A DNA stretch of 64,000 bases. It comes from Gaiellasilicea sp963705515 (GTDB taxonomy: Bacteria; Actinomycetota; Thermoleophilia; Gaiellales; Gaiellaceae). This document shows positions 60,977-64,000 of this stretch, piece after piece (within the stretch, counting starts at the first letter, position 1; each line of letters begins with the position of its first letter). Both the position numbers and the translations under genes were made by a program. The notes under the pieces are model-generated. The model had not been told where the DNA came from. It did no database searches and was given only the letters and a program-made list of their open reading frames with translations. The stretch is from NCBI GenBank assembly GCA_963705515.1, contig CAVPJV010000009.1:1-64000 (forward strand), read 5' to 3'.

Positions 60977-62340
60977 GCCTGCGGCTGAAGCTGCTGGCGG
61001 CGTTCGCCTACGTGCTCGTGCTCGTCCTGATCGCGCTCGAGATCCCGCTCGTGCTCAGCCTCTCGAGCAGGGTCGACAGCGAGGTTCGCTCGCAGGCGGC
61101 GGCACAGGCTCAGGTCGTGGCTGCCGCGGCCTCCGCGCGGATCGGCGACCGCGCGCAGCTGCAGCGCGTCGTCGCGCAGGCGGGGCGGGAGCTCGGTGCC
61201 CGCGTGATCGTCGTCGGGCCGCGCGGCGGGCTGCTCGCCGACTCGGCCGGCAGCGGCCTTCGCAGCGAGTCCTATGCCAGCCGGCCCGAGATCGCAGCCG
61301 CGCTCGCCGGCACCTCGCGCCAGGGGACGAGGCACAGCGACACGGTCGGCGAGGACTTGCTCTTCACGGCCGTGCCGGTGCTCGACCAGGGCCGCACCGT
61401 CGGTGCGGTCAGGGTGACGCAGAGCAACGGCGCCGTCTCCGAGCGGGTGCGCCGCAACGTGCTCGTCGTCGTCGGTGTCGGCCTCGCGGCGCTCGCCCTC
61501 GGTCTCGGGCTCGCCTGGGTGCTCGCGGGCTCGCTCGCCCGACCGCTGCGAGGGCTGGCGCACACGGCCCGCCGCGTCGAGGACGGAGAGCTCGACGCGC
61601 GCGCGGAAGTGATCGGCGCGCGCGAGCAGCAGGAGGTCGCGATCGCATTCAACGAGATGACCGACCGGCTCGGCCAGGTCCTGGAGGCGCAGCGCGAGTT
61701 CGTCGGAAACGCGTCGCATCAGCTGCGAACGCCGCTCACCGGCGTCCGGCTGCGGCTCGAGGCCGCCGGGCTGAAGAGCGACGATCCGGCGGTGCGGCAG
61801 GAGCTCGAGCTCGCCGAGGCCGAGGTCGAGCGGCTGACGCGGCTGCTCAACTCGCTGCTCACGCTCGCCCGGGACGGCGACCGGCCGACGCTGCGGGCGC
61901 CCGTCTCGCTCCGGAGCGCATCCGAGTCGGCGTACGAGCGCTGGCTCCCGCGTGCCGAGTCGAGCGGGCATCTGCTGAGACTCGAAGGCGACGGCGACGC
62001 GTTCGTCCGCGCCGCAGAGGAGGACGTCGCGATCACGCTCGACAATCTGATCGAGAACGCACTCGTCTACGCACCGGGCGGGACGACGGTGACGGTGACC
62101 TGGGACCGGAACGGTCACCTGGCGGTGCTCGACGAGGGGCCGGGCGTGCCGGCGGGAGACGAGCGGCGGGTCTTCGAGCGATTCCGCCGGGGCCGCACCG
62201 ACCGGCCCGGAACCGGGCTCGGCCTCGCGATCGTCGAGGCGCTGGCGCGGCGCTGGGGCGGCTCCGCGTCGATCAGCGCACGCGACGGCGGCACCGGCAT
62301 GCGCGCCGAGGTCGTTCTGCCGCTCGCGGGGACGAGCTGA
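60973..62340 (+). CDS. Sensor histidine kinase
   Basis: Intact 455-residue protein from GTG 60973. Two membrane helices (residues 7-30 and about 160-185) bracket an extracytoplasmic sensor; a HAMP follows (ARPLRGLAHTARRVEDGELD); His249 in NASHQLRTPLTGVRLRLEAA is the phosphorylation site; LIENALVYAPGG, DEGPGVPAGDE and GTGLGLAIVEALARRWGG form the ATP site. Partner of the preceding regulator. Its TGA overlaps the next ATG. Confidence 0.92.
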   Translation: MSLRLKLLAAFAYVLVLVLIALEIPLVLSLSSRVDSEVRSQAAAQAQVVAAAASARIGDRAQLQRVVAQAGRELGARVIVVGPRGGLLADSAGSGLRSESYASRPEIAAALAGTSRQGTRHSDTVGEDLLFTAVPVLDQGRTVGAVRVTQSNGAVSERVRRNVLVVVGVGLAALALGLGLAWVLAGSLARPLRGLAHTARRVEDGELDARAEVIGAREQQEVAIAFNEMTDRLGQVLEAQREFVGNASHQLRTPLTGVRLRLEAAGLKSDDPAVRQELELAEAEVERLTRLLNSLLTLARDGDRPTLRAPVSLRSASESAYERWLPRAESSGHLLRLEGDGDAFVRAAEEDVAITLDNLIENALVYAPGGTTVTVTWDRNGHLAVLDEGPGVPAGDERRVFERFRRGRTDRPGTGLGLAIVEALARRWGGSASISARDGGTGMRAEVVLPLAGTS

Positions 62341-62654
62341 TGCGCACGGTGCTGCTCGGACTGCTCGGGCTCGTGCTCGCCGTGACCGTGGGTCTCGGCG
62401 TCCATCTGGTCACGCGCGGCACGATCTCGTTGCCCGTCGTCCGCCTCGAGCCGGCGCCCGCGCTTGCACCTCCGGCAGCAACGACGACGACTCGCACCAC
62501 GAGTGAGCGCACAGAGACGGAGACGCGGTCGACACCGAGTACCACGAGCGGCTCAACCGAGACGGGTGACGACAACTCCGGCCGCGGCCGGGGGCGAGGC
62601 CGCTCGGGCGGCGACTCCGGCGGCAGCAGCGGCCGTGGCGGCGGCGACGACTGA
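62340..62654 (+). CDS. Small secreted low-complexity protein co-transcribed with the kinase
   Basis: 104 residues from ATG 62340, overlapping the kinase stop by one base. One hydrophobic segment (VLLGLLGLVLAVTVGLGVHL), then a Thr/Ser-rich stretch and a Gly/Arg/Asp tail resembling the tail of the protein at 59,367. Possibly an accessory to the sensor kinase. No family. Confidence 0.6.
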   Translation: MRTVLLGLLGLVLAVTVGLGVHLVTRGTISLPVVRLEPAPALAPPAATTTTRTTSERTETETRSTPSTTSGSTETGDDNSGRGRGRGRSGGDSGGSSGRGGGDD

Positions 62655-62674
62655 GCCGTGCGTAGGCTCTCGCG

Positions 62675-63295
62675 ATGGGCCTGACGGTCTACCGGATCCC
62701 GTTCTCGACGAACGTGGAGCGGGTCGCGTTGGCGCTCGCGTACAAGGGCGTGGACGTCGAGTGGATCGATGTCGACCCCGCCGACCGCAGCCCGGTGGTC
62801 GCGGTCAGCGCCCAGGAGCTCGTGCCCGTCCTCGTCGACGGCGACCTCGTCCTGTACGACTCGCCGCGCATCCTCGAGCACCTCGAAGAGCGCTTCCCGG
62901 AGCCGCCGCTCTTCCCGGCCGACGCCGCACGCCGCGAGGAGCTGCGGAGCTTCCTCGACTGGTTCAACCAGGTCTGGAAGCGGCCGCCCAACCTGATCGC
63001 GGCGGAAGAGCTGAAGCCGGCGCCGGACCGGGAGCTGATCGCCGAGCTCGAGGGCAGGATCGCTGCCTCGCTCGACCGCTTCGAGGCGCTCCTCGCCGGC
63101 CGTGACTTCCTCTTCGGCGACGGGCTGACGGCCGCCGACGTGACCGCGTTCCCGTTCCTGAAGTACGCGCTGCTCTGGACGGACGGCGATCCGGACCGTT
63201 TCCACGAGATCCTCCGCGAGACGATGCCGCTCGGCGATCGCTATCCACGGCTCGAAGCGTGGATCCGGCGCATGGACGACCGGCCCCGCGCTTAA
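62675..63295 (+). CDS. Glutathione S-transferase-like protein
   Basis: Intact 206-residue protein from ATG 62675. Thioredoxin-like start LTVYRIPFSTNVERVALALA with Ser/Asn in the catalytic loop, VPVLVDGDLVLYDSPRILEH (cis-Pro and substrate-binding Ser), and a helical C-terminal domain with FGDGLTAADVTAFPFLKYAL. As many actinobacteria lack glutathione, the thiol cofactor is uncertain. Confidence 0.88.
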   Translation: MGLTVYRIPFSTNVERVALALAYKGVDVEWIDVDPADRSPVVAVSAQELVPVLVDGDLVLYDSPRILEHLEERFPEPPLFPADAARREELRSFLDWFNQVWKRPPNLIAAEELKPAPDRELIAELEGRIAASLDRFEALLAGRDFLFGDGLTAADVTAFPFLKYALLWTDGDPDRFHEILRETMPLGDRYPRLEAWIRRMDDRPRA

Positions 63296-63355
63296 CGAAG
63301 GAAGAAGCCGTCCCGCTCCACCGTCCTGTCGTCAGACGACGGAAAGGAGCACCCG

Positions 63356-63526
63356 ATGCATCCAACGCTCATGCACGAGATTGCGCGGTATCGCCAGGCC
63401 GACCTGCTTCGTGAGGCCGAGCGCGTGCGGCTGGCCCACCAGGCCAGCGCAGGAGGGGGAAGCACCCGGCGCCGCTGGCTGCGCCGGCGCGAGCGCACGG
63501 CCTTCAAGCCGGCGTTCGGACGGTAG
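63356..63526 (+). CDS. Short basic protein, hypothetical
   Basis: 56 residues from ATG 63356 behind GGAAAGGAG. MHPTLMHEIARYRQADLLRE, AERVRLAHQAS form one amphipathic helix; the rest is Arg-rich (TRRRWLRRRERTAFKPAF). Short proteins of this pattern are common in actinobacteria. Function unknown. Confidence 0.65.
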   Translation: MHPTLMHEIARYRQADLLREAERVRLAHQASAGGGSTRRRWLRRRERTAFKPAFGR

Positions 63527-63534
63527 CGGCGCCG

Positions 63535-64000
63535 CTACCGGGCAGCTGATGCCGCGACGGCGCGCCGTGCAGCGTCCGTCGCGGCGTCGGCGAGCCGTTG
63601 TGCGTGCAGGACTCGCTCGTCGCCCGGCATCGAGACGAGGTTCGCCGCCACCAGGCCGGCGGCGGAGCGCGCCGCGGCCTCGGCGAGGATCGACGCGGCA
63701 GCCGCGTCCTCCGCGCCGCCGCGGCATGCATGCTGCGCAGCCTCCGCGCCGAGCAGGGCGACGTCGTAGGCGCACTCCGCGATCGAGAGCGGCAGCTCGG
63801 CGGCGGTATCGAGCGCCTTACCGATCGCCTGGTCGCGCCCGCCGTCCTCCGATGCGCCTTCGATCAGCGCCAGCGCCTCGAGGTATGCCTCCTCGTTCGC
63901 CTCCGCGAGCCGCTCGACGCGCGAGCGCAGCGCCTGCGCCTGGGCGGAGACGCCCTTGCCCTCGTCCCACTCGTTCGAGCGCCGCGCGGCCGAGGCGATC
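63535..64000 (-). CDS. Cyclodeaminase/cyclohydrolase (FTCD_C)-family protein, 5' end outside window
   Basis: The minus strand is open from the window edge to TAG 63535 (about 154 residues). WDEGKGVSAQAQALRSRVER, LAEANEEAYLEALALIEGAS, LDTAAELPLSIAECAYDVAL, AAASILAEAAARSAAGLVAA NLV match the helical formiminotransferase-cyclodeaminase domain, which works on tetrahydrofolate one-carbon units. The first part of the protein lies beyond 64,000. Confidence 0.8.
   Translation of the reverse strand, partial: IASAARRSNEWDEGKGVSAQAQALRSRVERLAEANEEAYLEALALIEGASEDGGRDQAIGKALDTAAELPLSIAECAYDVALLGAEAAQHACRGGAEDAAAASILAEAAARSAAGLVAANLVSMPGDERVLHAQRLADAATDAARRAVAASAAR

Noticed and set aside
1..64000. CRISPR array or cas genes
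   Set aside because: No regularly spaced repeat series and no Cas-like protein was seen on either strand.
1..64000. rRNA genes or a chromosomal replication origin
   Set aside because: No rRNA-like stretch, dnaA gene or DnaA-box cluster was recognised.

Overview
The window has two unlike parts. Bases 1 to about 9,195 have moderate GC and are mostly decayed: IS3-, IS256- and IS481-type transposase remnants, a broken GH20 hexosaminidase followed by a broken heparan-glucosaminide-acetyltransferase-like membrane protein, and two tandem broken CehA/McbA-type metallohydrolases. The gene families (small secreted protein with a DFPF motif, GH20 plus DUF5009-like acyltransferase) are not typical of actinobacteria and suggest an Acidobacteriota-like donor, but I cannot place it. 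From about 9,200 to 64,000 the sequence is very GC-rich, with frequent GTG/TTG starts, 4-bp ATGA/GTGA/TTGA gene overlaps and gene families typical of deep-branching soil actinobacteria (Thermoleophilia, for example Gaiellales or Solirubrobacterales; inferred). The join near 9,195 cuts genes on both sides and is best read as an assembly or recombination junction.

Reading quality also changes along the window. Between about 9.2 and 20.9 kb nearly every gene, including essential gltX, is split by single-base indels, mostly insertions, whereas 21 to 64 kb has only a handful. I treat the chromosomal frameshifted genes as real genes with probable sequence errors, and the 1-9.2 kb genes as pseudogenes.

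Layout: 9.2-18 kb, threonine aldolase fragment, serine hydrolase, Ca2+/H+ antiporter, Cys-rich protein, a palindrome-flanked small gene, nfo, gltX, response regulator, M3-type peptidase. 18-27 kb, one long overlapping operon: livKGFHM-type ABC importer, alpha/beta hydrolase, acyl-CoA ligase, TetR regulator, KAS III-like enzyme and MaoC hydratase, led by a good promoter and a candidate operator; it looks like uptake, CoA activation and elongation of an unknown carboxylic acid. 27-46.4 kb, sugar metabolism: deoC, ROK kinase, SDR, two Gfo/Idh oxidoreductases, sugar isomerase, SIS protein, a ROK repressor divergent from a ribose/xylose-type ABC transporter, plus a MoaD-like/beta-propeller pair. 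46-53 kb, histidine kinase, MEDS sensor, MOSC, aldo/keto reductase and small proteins.

52,998-59,195 is a compact integrative element bounded by a 28-bp direct repeat, the right copy being the 3' end of an intact tRNA-Glu gene. It carries an HUH-type rolling-circle Rep, small Cys-rich and membrane proteins, a ribbon-helix-helix protein, a tyrosine recombinase whose 3' end overlaps the tRNA, and a cargo of VOC, GNAT, YCII and beta-lactamase-fold genes. No transfer gene is visible. 59.2-64 kb returns to chromosome: secreted acidic protein, cupredoxin, an OmpR/histidine-kinase pair, glutathione transferase and a cyclodeaminase-like gene cut by the window edge.
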